Shown here piece by piece: positions 21,760 to 33,649 of a stretch of DNA of 64,000 bases. Each line of letters begins with the position of its first letter. Position 1 is the first letter of the stretch. Below the pieces are notes generated by a model. The model saw only the letters and a list, made by a program, of their open reading frames with translations, searched no databases and had not been told where the DNA came from. A program made the translations under genes and the position numbers. This DNA is from Motacilla alba alba (Eukaryota; Chordata; Aves; Passeriformes; Motacillidae): the NCBI RefSeq assembly GCF_015832195.1, contig NC_052018.1, positions 113,679,966-113,743,965 on the forward strand, given 5' to 3'.

Positions 21760-24700
21760 TTCCATGTGATCAGATGCTCCATTTCAAAGAGCAATGTGAT
21801 TCCTGAGCCCATATTTTGTGCAATGATTTTATTCTTTTTCTTCAGCCAGCCTTCCAAATGCTTGCAGGAGGGGATTGTAGCAGCATGAAACGTGGCAGTG
21901 ACCTAGAGATTCCACACCTGCCGCTTCCACTGTGTTGTCTTCTGTGAAACACTAACTTGTTCACGGGGGTGCTGTAGAATATTGATCAGAGCACAGAATC
22001 ATTAACACAAAGTAGTTTTCCACATCCTGCCTCATGGCCGCTCACGCAGTTGATGTTCAACTTCGGCAGTGTCGCGTTTGGGATGTGGAAGTCCCTTTTA
22101 ATCAAATATTACAAAACAAGGGCCAAATCTCCAGCTCCTGCAAATGCCCTGGCACTTGCCGATTTCCGTTAGTCTGCATTGATTTTTCACTCTCTGAAGA
22201 ACCTTGTCCCTGAAGCTTCTAAATTGAGATAAATGCTGTCTTACTGCAGAGCTTTGCAGTGATCAGCTGGAAGCCTGAGGTCCCCTGGCTCCATCTGGGT
22301 AATAGAGTGCAGATGCTGGATGCCTCTCTCCACCTGATGAGCTGTCAATGTGCTGGACAGATGAGCTGTCGGGAAACGAAAGAGGCTTCAAGTTGAAACA
22401 TTTCTTAGTTTTTTTCTTTCTTAAAGAAACAAGAAGTAAAAATAATTCTGTGGAATGCCTTGATTTCACCAAATCAGCATTTTTTTTTCCAGTGACTGTT
22501 GGTTCTAAGAGAAGCCAGAGGAGTTCAGCTGCATTTTAGAACTCTGCTACTGTACTGCTTTGGAGTGAGGAGGGTCCGGGGAGCTAGAGGTTGGTTCCTT
22601 GCATTGCACAGGCAGCGTGGCTCTGCAGTGACTCACGGGGCAGCAGGGAAACGGGGCAGAGTTCAGTGCTCAGTGGGTAGGGGAAAGGCCTGCAGCATGG
22701 AAAATCAGTGCTAGCAGGGGCTCACTCCAGAGTCCCCGAAGCACTGGGCACTGCAGGGGTTAGGACAGGTGGCCACGTGCGATCAGCCAGGGTGGGGATG
22801 GTGTGAGTGCAGAATGCCGAGGCTAAGCACAGAGGGTACGGGTTTTGGAGCTTCTGTGGTAGTGGAAAATGTGACACAGGCTAATCACTGTGCTAGAGGT
22901 AGTCGTTTCGAACACTTTGCTCCACTTTGATTTCTATCTGCTGCTGTCTTGTTCAGTTAGGAGCATTCCTGTGAAGATCCCTGAGCAGATGGAACTGGAT
23001 CCTGCCTCTCTAGCGCACGATGGGAGCCACACTGTTTGTTTCATTAAGACACCGGGCCTTTAGGCAGAGAGAGTGCAATTACTACTCAAACACAATGGGT
23101 CCAGCCCACAGATTCTTTCCTCAGCTTTGAAAATCTCTCTAGTAAAGGCAAAGATGTTTTTAAACAGCACAAAGCGTCCACAAAGAGCTTAAAAAGCTTC
23201 ATCTCTAAACCACTGCTTCAAGCGCAAAGGTGGCCCGAGCAGATCCATTTAATATTGAGCAGCCAGGACATGGACAGTCTCACAGCCCTGCTTCTGGGCC
23301 ACTTGACAGCAGAGGAGAGTTCCCGTGTGAATGCTGAGTGCTCCAGCTCACTCGGCCGAGCCAATCCATTTCTTCAAAGACTAGACAGTGCTGAACTTAG
23401 TAACATGAAAAATGTGACTTTTTAAATTTCTATTTTAAGTCCACAGCTGGATTTTTAGTCAATTAGGATGTTTCTTTTCTTGTGGTTTCTGGTGAAAATA
23501 TTACCTTAAGTCAACCAACTAATGTTTTAATCTGCCCTTAAAAGATGCAAAGTCAAGACTGCACTTTTTAAAATTTTCACGACCAGATTTTTCTGTGTGA
23601 TATTTAACATAGCTTCTGCAAATGGGTAATGATCAGGATCTGAGGTTTCTCTTCTGAATATTTGCTGTTTCCTGATAGGATGGAATACTCAGACAAGGTG
23701 TCCATTTTAATGTCAGTGAGATATTGAAAGTCCTCTGAATAACTGCAAATTGCAGATCAGGTTGTACACCCATTTAAAATGGTCCTGACCTAAAAAAATA
23801 TATATTAGCATTATGAGAGAGCTCAAAAAAGCTTTTGGGGTCAGAATTAGCCTCTGGAAGTATATTTTGATTTTCTATACAGGGCACAGAGTGTTGGTCT
23901 GGTTTTCCCAGGGTTTCAGTCAGACTGTTTGCCAGCAGGCAGTTTGAGTTAGACTGCACTGCAAATCAGTGCATTACCTTATAAAGCACTGAGTACAATT
24001 TTGTACCTTCTGCTGCAAAATGTTATGTCCTAACCATTTTCTAACACTATTTCCTCTGCCCCTGATTGAAAATTAAGGATGAAAAAGGAAGGTACCACTG
24101 GTTTTATGTCCAAGTGAGGTGGTTAGACTTCCTTAGGTAGGCCGAGCTCCTTGCACACCTCGCCTTAACAGCTGTAGGACTAAGCTTAAAAGTCCACCTT
24201 CTCCACTTCTGAGGCACTCACTGCCCTGCCACTGCCTTCCTTCGTCACTGTTGACTGGGATTTTATTTGCTATACCTGTGGTGTCCTCTCCAGAACTAGG
24301 ACTCCCTGGGTTGACTGACATCAGTTGTCTCTTCCATCAGTCAGGGATTTGGTGCTCCAGACGGCTGTACTTTGACAGTCTGTTTGCACATCACACCTGG
24401 GGCAGTTCTATGGCTGATAGCTGAGTGGGAGATGGAAAGATTGCCCAGCCTTGAACTTGAACTATGTGGGGTCTGGTCTACAGAGATTTGACACACATTC
24501 TGTTGCAGGGTTACAGAAAGGGAACTGTGTTCTGTGGCACTCTGAAATGATTGAGAATGATGCTTTGCTTTGTTTTCTCTTTCTGTGTACATGCCTGGAA
24601 ATCACACAGTACCATGTTTTACCAGAGGCATGAAAGCTAATCTGTCTAATAGGTATTTCTGTGTCCTGTTACTCTCATGTTAGTTCCACAGTCAAAAAAG

Positions 24701-25529
24701 CAAGACACAAAGAGATAAAGGGAAACAAAAAAGAATGTGCCAAAGAGTGGTATGGGAAAGAAGGAGAGGTAGAGAAGCCAAGCTGTTCCATGTTAATTTA
24801 GGCACTAGAGTATTTGATTTCTAGCAATGTTCATTGTCTGAGACATGCACCATCTTTGGAAAGAGAGGTGTCTTTGAAGATAAATCCAGCTCAGAGGTTT
24901 GTGTGTGCTTGTGTGTAACAGGAGCATTCTAAATGACCTTTAAGGCAAGGGCAATAGCTACCTCTACTTTGTCATTTCCTCAGCTATGCAGTGGAGAAAT
25001 TTTAAAGCATGAAGAGAATATTATCCCAGATAATTGATGGTGATAGAAAAGGTGAGCATGGATCTCATATCCTGTCGCATCCCTGCAGGCAGGGTGCACC
25101 ACAGTAGAAAGCGGCAGGAAAAGAGGAGTACAAAGCATTTCCTGTGAGCTGATTACAAGGCTGCAGCTGTTAGCACAAGTCCAGGGCCATGAGCCACGGG
25201 GCCTGTTTCTCTCAGGACTGTTCTGCAATGCCAGTGAGAGTCTCTCTCTGTGGCCATGAGAACTGTGGCCACTGATGACTCCGTGACACCTCTGAGGCTT
25301 CAGCCACCCAGTTTGATTATCCCTCCAGGAACAGAGCAGGGATACGCCCAGCCCTTGTCTGAGCAGGGAGGTAGAGGGAAACAGCCAGTGCCTGCATGTT
25401 CCATGGTAACAAGTGAAGCAGCATCCAGCGTGGACCTTCCTACCAGGGCTTCTCTGCAGTTTTCATACTTTTTCTGTCTCTCTTCTGTATGTATAGGACA
25501 ATCAGATCACAAGTGTGGAAGGATTCACA

Positions 25530-25812
25530 GGGGCAGGCACTGATCTCTGCTCTGTGGTGACCAGTGACAGGACTTGTGGGGTTGGCCTGAAGGTGTGCCA
25601 GGGGAGGTTGAGGCTGATATCAGGGAAAGATTCTTCACCCAGAAGGTGGTTGGGCACTGGAACAGTCTCCCCAGGGAAATGGTCACAGCACCAGACTGAG
25701 AGAGTTCAAGAAGATTTGAAAAATGCTCTCAGGCACATGGTGTGGGTCTTGGGGTGTCCTGCACAGGGCTGAGGGTTGGACTCAATGATCCTTGTGGGTC
25801 CTGCAGCTCAGC
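25530..25812 (+). mobile_element. CR1-related repeat end, second subfamily, plus strand
   Basis: Reads 'ggggcaggcactgatctctg', 'ctgtggtgaccagtgacagg', 'gattcttcacccagaaggtgg', 'gggcactggaacagtctccc', 'agagttcaagaagatttg', 'tctcaggcacatggtgtggg' and 'ggttggactcaatgatcc', then fades. I recognise this as a bird CR1 subfamily whose 3' part differs from the commoner type seen elsewhere here. The terminal tail is degraded. The exact subfamily name is not certain. Frames of 85-97 codons across it are repeat-derived. Confidence 0.75.
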
Positions 25813-28800
25813 CCAGCCGGGGCTGTCACTTGTTGCCCCCATGACACCATAGGATGCTGCTCTTCAGTTTTGTCACAGCCGTGCCCTCGCTGGCATTGCC
25901 GTGCCAGGCCTTACCTGCAGTCAGTCTGCTGCCCTGGGCTGGCCTCAGCTCTCCGTGTGCTTGGCTGGTGGTCTGGGCTCAGGGCTGACCCTGGGCTGTC
26001 ACCCTGGATCTGCCCTGCTCAGCTCTCTGGCCCGTCCCTGGCTGTGTCATCGCGCTCAGTCCCTGAGGGACCAACTGGCCCTTGCTGCACTCTGACATTA
26101 CACTCTCCCTCCCTGCTTCTCAGGGCTGGGCTGGATTGTTCACTCTCAGTTCAAGGCTGGTGTTCCAGAACATTTAAGCTGTTAAGTGCCTCCTCTCTGG
26201 GTAAGAGGCATTTTGTCTTTTGCTGAAGGTGGTGAGGTGTCTTCATAGTCTGTATATGCAATCCGTGACAAGTATCTAACCTCCTCCTTTGTGAGTCACC
26301 TTCCAGGAAAACTGCATCAGGAATTCCAGGTGTCATTTGGACACAATTCAAGGGAAGGTGTATTTGTTACCTCTTCAGTGTGTTCATCAGAAAACCTCTC
26401 AGAAAATGCTTCTGCTGTTCCAGCTTTGTTAATTTTCCCTGATTATTAAACCATCAGTGTTTGTAATGCTGCGAGCTGCCAAACAGTGAACAAGCTCTTG
26501 GCCTGGCCTCACGTCGTTTTTTACTTTACACTGGCAAGTATTTAATTGCTTGGGAGTTAGTCCAACGTACACTGCCCTTCCCATTATTGATTGCTGGAGC
26601 AGCCAGCATGTTTTCTAACTGCCTGTTTTAGAGACCCACAACTGCATTTGAAGTGTATAGTCTGTATTTTGTCAGCTGTGGCAGGGAAACATCTTTGGAA
26701 CTGGATCACATAATGCACAGACCTGATAGATGGACTCAATTCAATCAACAATAATATAGTAGTTGGCACACTCAGTGTAGCTACTCTGATCCTGCCCTAT
26801 CATTTTTCCAAATCCTTTTTATTCTCCAAGCCTCTGATCAAAACTTTAGGCCCTTTATAACCCTAATTCAAACATCACTTCAGAGGTTAACACATTTGAA
26901 CTCCCAAAGCAATGCTTTTAACTTCTATCTTGTGGTTAATAAGAGGCTAAGTCTATCTATAAACAGTGTCAGATGGTGTCTCACACGTTGCACTTAAGAA
27001 ACCTTACTCCTGATAGTTCCTTGACCTTGGTGGCCTTGCAGATTGGGCAGTTTAAATGACACTGAGCAGGGTACCCACGGAGAGATCACACTCCTGATAC
27101 TATAAAGCTGACAGCAAACTGACAGCACTTGGGGTGTGAGGAAGGAGTCAGGAGAGCATCTGAGAGAAGTGAGCAGTGAAGTCTGCCCCAAAGCAGCAGG
27201 TTGAGATGATTATATGATTTATTATGGCCATATCCCTGGGGTTTTTTTTGGATTTTTTTTTCTTCCTCTGTTGACCATATATTACTTACATGCACGTGTT
27301 CTAGAGAATCACAAAAGAAGATTTGCTCCTCGTGGTTACTCTCTCCCTTTTGTGCCTGGTAGTGTGGTAAAAGACCATAATGTCGGGAATTACTTGGACC
27401 AGAAATAGTGTTACTGTAGAGCAACACCCACACTGGCAAACAAATCCTGGATCTTCACCTGGCTCAGGTGTGAGAATATTTTGTCACATGGGTGTAAAGT
27501 TAGTTCGTGTTAGCTGGGGATCTGGTCCACAGAAGCATGAGGAGGAATTCAGCATTCAGGTGCTACTGCAAATCCTCTGGTGTGATAAAGGTGAAATTGC
27601 ATGAGAGGAAGCAAGTTTGTTATTTCAAGGGACTTGTTTACTAAACAAAGCTGTTCTCAAAGTAGTGTGAAACCTATCAGTATCCAAGGCTGAAAGGAGA
27701 AGCTTTTGCATTGTGGTTGCTTTGATGAGGATGACAGCAGAAAATCTGGGGCAAGGTAGAAGTCAAGCCCTTTTCATTCTTCATAGAGTACTTAGAGAGT
27801 AATGGAAGTAATCCCTGCACATCCAGCCTCTGTCCCTAGATCTCAGGCCAGATTTGTGCTGGGTGATGTCTCTCAGTTGCAAATACTGTATGCTGTACAG
27901 CTGATGTGCTCCTGCTGCAGCTGCAGCCCCGTGAGCAGAGACAGTCATAGATCCTTTTGTCAGGAGCTGAACCTGAACACCAAGGGGCTGTAGAGGCAGC
28001 TCCTGAAAGCCATCTGTGTCCATCAGGACCATTTCTCCTCATGCATCTGATGGATCCAGCCATGCTGGCAGGAATCTGTAATACATGTGCAGCCTGCAAG
28101 CCACTGCTAAGCTCCTGAGCACATGAAATATTCCACATGCCTCTGTTCCACAGCAGCATACATTTCTTCAGTTCTGTTTTGTGGGAACAGCTTGAACATG
28201 CCCTACCTAAAACTTTACATATGGTGTAAAACTTTACAGCTGGTGGGAAGGATGAGTGTAGGGGGGAGATACAATTCTGCCATGTTGGCATATTTCAAAG
28301 GCTCCCACTTCTTACTGTTCACAACTGCAAACTGTTTGATCATGGAGTTGTTAGAGCTCAGCTTTGCAAAGAATGATACAATGAATATGATTGATTTTTT
28401 TTGTGTGTGTTCTTCACTGCCTTGGTTGATGTGAGGCCTAAGAGATTTTTAGATTTCGTTTATGGAAATTAATCAAAAGAATCCAGGGGCAATACATGAC
28501 AGAAATAGGGATTTGTTTCCAAGCTGCAAAAATTTTTCAGATTGCACGTAACATCTGTCTATTTGTGGGTGAGAGGAATGAATGTGGAAAATTAGACACC
28601 CATGTTTCAGAAATGAATGAACTGAGATTAGCTGGCTAAAGACAGTAATATTTTGAAATATTTTGAAATATTTTGAATCATAGGCTTATGACGGCAACTA
28701 CTGGGCAAGTTTAAAGTGACAAGCAGGAGAAGAGTGTGGCGATTATCATAATTTTCAAGTATAAAATGGGATTAAGCTCAGTCAAGAGGATGACTTTTTA

Positions 28801-31800
28801 AAGCAATTTTCTGTTATACTTACTGCGCCACATTTCTTGTGCATTGAGATACAGTGATTACCATGACTTGGGCTATTCCTCCTTTGAAATATAGTTGCCC
28901 AGAAATTCTTTCTACTGCTGATGTGTCAGAGGCAGGTAAACTGTTTATACAGCTGATTCCTGTTTAGTAGGTAAAATGTTACTGCTATTTATTTTGTAGA
29001 AAAACAGCAAAGTTTTTGTTTAACTCCAAGTTTATTTTTTTAGGGAGCAGCTAAAAAGCTTAAATAATAGTAAATCTTTGGGTTTGCTTTTTTCTAGTTA
29101 TTTTACCTTCAGAAAATCTCATTTCCGAATAACTTTAGAGATGTTTGTTTCTGAGAAATTTTCAAAGCTGTAACAACTGACTTTGCTGATGCACGAGTTT
29201 GTCAAAGTCTTCTGGAAGTATCTTCATTTTGTTCCTCAAATGGAGAACTAGCAATATTTTCATCACCTGAATCCTTTTTCCATGTTACTCATGACCAAAT
29301 GACAGGTTCATTGATCAGACCTTTTGTCTATAAACACAGTTTAAACATCACTTTTAAATGGAAAAGATAGACCAAACAATCTGATAAGGATTCCTGATTG
29401 TGTATACTGCATGTCTCCTTGTAATTGCATAGCTCTGGGCTCACTGCTTGCGGTACCTTTATTATTAATAACATAAATACCCTCTCCCTTCTGTGTTTCT
29501 GCAATTTCTCTGCTGGACTGACTTCAGCAAGCAATTTTGTTGGTCGTTGCCTATAACCTGTGCCCAGATCATCTCTTCTCCACCTCCAGATATCACCCCC
29601 TTCTGCTGGAAAGTTGCACGCAGCCTGGGGGTGTGTTCCATTCCTTCTCATCTGGGTGTGTTCTGCCGTGCTCAAACAAAAGGTGTATCACAGCACAGCG
29701 ATCTCTCAGAAGATGGGAGGGCTGTTGTGCAAGCTACTTGCTGAGCAAATTAAAGCCATCTGCCTCTAAACACAGACAGTCAAAGCAAAGAATGGGAGAA
29801 AAGTGTTATCAACTCTCATTTATACTTAAAATGGCACAGTAAGGGAGCTCACAGCTCCACCTGCCCACGCATACAAAGCAGTCTTATGTCTGTCAGCGTT
29901 TGAAATGAAACCCTGGTTGGGCTAATCACTTAATTACAGGCTCACCTTTCCCCTTTTGAATACACTTTTCTCACTTCTTCCAGTTTGAGATTACCTCGTT
30001 CAGGGCTGAAATCAGTACATCAGGAACTCTAGAGATGCAGAGCTTTGTACTTTTCTTGGAGCTGAGCTTACGAGTTCTGAGCTCATCTCCAATGAGCACT
30101 ATGACCTAGGGGGAGAAAAGAGTGTGATCTTACCTTTCCCTTGTGGAACTTAGAGCCTGGCCTGGGATAACTGACTTCAGTTTAGTGTTCACTGGGGATG
30201 GGCCAAGTCAGGTATCAACAGCTGCACGAGTGGCAGAGATAGCCTGAGTTCCCCAGGAGGGGAGGGAGGCTTCAACCACACAGGACAAGTGTAAAATGTT
30301 TTTCTCACCAGGGAACTCAAAATAAACACTATGACAGTCCAGGTCCCACATTACCTTGCTGCCTGAGAAAATGTAAAGTAAGTACCATCTCTAAGCTGGC
30401 CTGGAATTCCCCACTTGATGCTTTAAGCATCTCCTTGATGAGTGGAGGAGAGATTTGGCTGTCTCTATCTTTGAAAGGTGATAGAAATACTCCAGAAAAG
30501 CATGTGCCAATTACATGCATTAATGTCTCCAGCAAAAGCCAATTCTCAGCTGAGGATACTGTGCAGACAACACCTCCCGTCTAAGCACGGAGCATAAAAC
30601 AGGATAGTGGGGTCTGGCATGGACGAGTGATAACTGAGGGGACAGAGATTCCTGCAGCGTCCTGTGAGCTTCCCAGAGCTGTGACCGACAGGCTGAGGCT
30701 GTTCAGGGCACAAAGCTGGTGGCTTTGAATCCCTGACCTCAACAGATTTTGCCCTCGTTACATAAGAGTGAGAGTGCTGCCTCTAAAATAAGAAAGGGGA
30801 AGTTTTTGAGTTTACTTCTACCAGCTACATGCAGGAGTTACGCAGGGACATTTGACTTCCAGTTGTTTAGAGGAATGAGGGCTATACCTTACATATTGGG
30901 CCTCTGGAGAGTACCAAAATTGCATTTCCTTGTGAAAATTGGTGTTTATATGCTTGGTAAAGCACAGGGACAGTATAATTATGTTATGTATAGATAGATA
31001 CCTGAAATGTCTAGCATTTCTTATCTGGCCTTCTACATAATAATAAGAATGAACACAAATACCTAGAGAAGATGTGTCTATCCTACCCCTTTTTCTCTCG
31101 TCTGTTAGACAGTTGCACATTAACCAAAAGGAAATGTCCTGTGATCTGGCACTTTGTTGACATAATTCCCTACAGACGTTGAATGTAAACCTGTTCTGTT
31201 CTGATCTGTTCTGTGCATCATATCTCTTCTGCCAGGAGAAGGGACTCATGTCCACCAAGGGTCTCTAACCCTTCCAAATACTGGCAAATACCAACAAATT
31301 GCTGTTGGGGCAAGAAAATTATTGTAAACTGTGAACAGCAGAAGCAGCTCTGAGTGTGTGCAGCTTTCGAGAGGAAACTCTTCCCTCTGTTCACGTCTCT
31401 CAGTCAGTGTCAGAAGAAAGCAGTCTTGCTCCAAGGTGCTTTGCTGCTGTCCCGTGTGACATTCCAGAGGGGTGGGTGTCTAGGCCAGGACATTGGCATG
31501 GCTTGTTGGGACAGGCTCTCCTCTTCTGGTATGCACCTCTGCCTCTCCCTATAGGGATTTCTGGAGAAGGGGGATGGCTGTAAGAGGCATCCAGCCAACC
31601 TGTTCTACCTGTTCCATCCCTGGGTCTAGCTCCAGTTGTGGGGAGTGCTCCATCCTCCCTCTGAGGTGCAGAGATTGGATCAGTCTCAGAGGAAGATTCA
31701 GTGGGCAGTGAAACACAAACACATCTGCCCTCGGCTCGTGTGACTTGACAAAGCCAAACTGCCTCCAGTGAAGCTCTGTGGGTTTGTAGCAGCTGAAGAA

Positions 31801-32159
31801 CTGGCCCAATAGGGCACCAAGAGCTTCCGACTGCAGATGAAGCAATTCACTTCTATTATTAGCAGTTGGAGGCCTTTTGAATCAGGAAGAATGGCAAAAT
31901 TTACTTCCTTTTTGTTGGCCTCTGAAGTAAAAAATTGGGTGTTGTCATCAGCGATGTTGAAAAACACCTCCTGATTTTGAGAGAATATCTGTTCCTGAAT
32001 TGTATTAATTATTTACCAGCACATTAAGCAGCTGTTACAGATGTTGGGGATATGTGGAACGTTGACAGACATTAGGATGAGAGATTAATTCAGAGAAATT
32101 ACAACATGTTTCTGAAAATTGCATTAAAAGTTTGGAGTACCCTGAACTGCAATAAGACA
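25813..32159. other. Non-coding stretch, no gene seen
   Basis: Just after the CR1 (25830-26110) lies a C/T-rich, GC-richer patch that opens a 144-codon plus frame without any domain. An AT-core patch lies at 26430-26560. A 10-bp tandem repeat lies at 28651-28677. At about 28597-28645 a weak match to an old SINE tail in antisense (cagaaatgaatgaactgag) is visible. Frames up to 151 codons (27836-28291, minus) have no recognisable content. Confidence 0.5.
28651..28677 (+). repeat. 10-bp tandem repeat, about 2.7 copies
   Basis: The unit ttttgaaata occurs twice perfectly, followed by a partial third copy (ttttgaa). It is a short AT-rich slippage array. Confidence 0.95.
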
Positions 32160-32282
32160 CGAACTGGGACCGAGAGCCTGAGAATCTGAATTCAATTTGT
32201 GACTCTGACAGTGACACCCCGTGTGACCTCAGGGAACTTATATAAGCTCTGTGTGCCCTATTTGCCTTTTGTTAAAGGAGAA
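32160..32282 (+). mobile_element. MIR-like (old CORE-SINE type) fragment, plus strand
   Basis: The segment 'tgactctgacagtgacaccc', 'gtgtgacctcagggaactta', 'taagctctgtgtgccctatttgcc', 'ttgttaaagga' follows the familiar MIR-type order: 'gtgtgaccttgggcaagtc', 'acttaacctctctgtgcctcagttt', 'ctgtaaaatgg'. Such fragments are old tRNA-derived SINEs shared across amniotes. High divergence and lack of the promoter half mean the exact family (MIR or a related amniote SINE) is uncertain. No coding role. Confidence 0.55.
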
Positions 32283-33164
32283 GAAAAGAAAAAACTTTCT
32301 GTTTCTCATGTTTGCCTGCTTAGAGTTGGGGCCACTGGTTCTTTCTGTAGAGCACTGAAAAGAATGAGACCCAAGTCTCTTTGTGAGGGGCCCTGGGCTT
32401 TACCACAGAAGTAATTTGAAAAGGAACAAATTCAGTAATATCTGGAATGCTGAATCCCAAAGCAAAATTAGAACAAGGCAGCTCTGGGCTTGTACACACA
32501 ATACTGTTTTTTAATTAGTACTTCAATCATTCATTATTGTTAAAACTAAATACACTGATGTTTACGAAATAAATAACTCCATATTTTATTGTCACCAGCA
32601 AAGTGCTAAAAGGAGAAGAAAGGAAATCCTGTGGAGACCTTCTCCAGTGGGAGAGCCCTTCCGGAGGGAGCTGCAGAATTAGGTCCAGCATTTATTTACC
32701 CAGTCCTGATCAGTTTAAAGCACAAATGCTCCGAGTCCTCATGGCTGTAGGACCCAGTGCTGCCTTGTTCTGAAAGCACAAGGGTGCAGTTCCTCATCTT
32801 CTGCACTTCCATGGAGTGCTGGAAGCTCTCTCTCACAATTTCCTTGGTCTGTGCCCCACAGGCCCAACATCCCTGCCAGGCTTGGGAGTCACAGCTCTGT
32901 GTTACTTGAAACTGCATTGCCTGTGATCCAGCAGGTTGTACGTGTTCCTCTGGGGCCTGGGTGTTTAAGAAACACATCTTCCTTCCCTTCAGGGATGCAA
33001 AGCAGCTGAATGGGGCGACCTAGGACGGTGTATCATGAGATTCCCTTGGATTCACAGCAGGCCGTCTGCCCTGGATACAGATGGTGGGGGATGAGGGTAA
33101 ATCCCTGAGGGCAGAGACCCATATGCCCGTGTGTGTTTGCCAGTTGTCCAGAGGGTCACCCGCC
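32283..33164. other. Non-coding stretch, no gene seen
   Basis: Ordinary sequence. A 93-codon minus-strand frame at 32696-32977 is open but has no recognisable domain. No repeat family is seen. Confidence 0.55.
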
Positions 33165-33310
33165 GCAGCACCTCTTTAAAAACTTATCATTAAGCCCGTC
33201 TCCTTTGTGAACCTTCTCATTATCATTTCATTGTGCTGCGCGGTGCTGGCCGGCGCAATGAATATTGACTTCATGCTTGCTTTTCTAATTGAATTACAGG
33301 GGAGCAGGCT
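33165..33310. promoter_or_regulatory. Strongest enhancer-like (possible conserved non-coding) segment
   Basis: Seen: an AT-rich body (cttatcattaagcccg, tctcattatcatttcattg, ttttctaattgaattacag) encloses a short GC-rich core with five CpGs (gcgcggtgctggccggcgc). The core is framed by inverted cattgtgc (33229-33236) and gcgcaatg (33253-33260). Homeodomain (TAATTG), SOX (cctttgtg, cattgtg) and GATA-like (ttatca) cores are dense. Retained CpGs in a CpG-poor region suggest selection or lack of methylation. Known: deeply conserved vertebrate enhancers often have this make-up. Inferred: a developmental enhancer. Cross-species alignment would be decisive. Confidence 0.35.
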
Positions 33311-33441
33311 GAGCCACTGAAGTTTCCAGCCTGCAGTCCTGCTTCCCTGGCAGCCAACTGAATAGAGGCTGAAAGAAAAGCTGTTTGCTTGGGCATTATG
33401 GATAACAGAGACCTGTCACAAAGCTGCTACAATGATTTATT

Positions 33442-33649
33442 AAAAGACAGAAGAAAAAGAGAGAGAAAGAGACTTGCTCACTTTCAGCACCAGCTGCTTG
33501 CTTTGCTTGTCTTCTTTCCTTTTTCTTTCTTCATTTTTGTCTTTCTTTTTCTCTTTAGCACTTGCTTGCTTTCTCTTTCATCCTCCCTTTCTTTCTTCCC
33601 CTCCCTCCTCTTCTCTCTTTCTCTCCCTCCCTTCCTCTCTCCTCTTCCT
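33442..33649. repeat. Purine tract followed by long polypyrimidine tract
   Basis: Positions 33442-33473 are almost pure purine (repeats of GA and GAAA). From about 33509 to 33649 the strand is almost pure C/T in CTTT, CCCT and CCTT runs, with a brief interruption near 33560. Such tracts can form triplex (H-DNA), and the opposite-polarity neighbours could pair. The plus-strand frames through it (118 and 65 codons) read as Ser/Leu/Phe low-complexity peptide and are not genes. Confidence 0.9.

Larger units (their letters stand above)
17183..25529. other. Non-coding stretch, no gene seen
   Basis: Contents: an A run at 17508-17521; an AT-core patch at about 17920-18010 (cacttaattaggctaattaaaacc); degenerate copies of an old 'ccattgaagtcaatggg' type repeat near 19710-19795 and 22110-22190; a long A tract at 20695-20729; a 15-bp tandem duplication at 21730-21759; and a 23000-23400 stretch with a motif-rich but undistinguished makeup. 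A 144-codon minus-strand frame at 18833-19267 competes with plus-strand frames and shows no domain. No RNA gene recognised. Confidence 0.5.
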
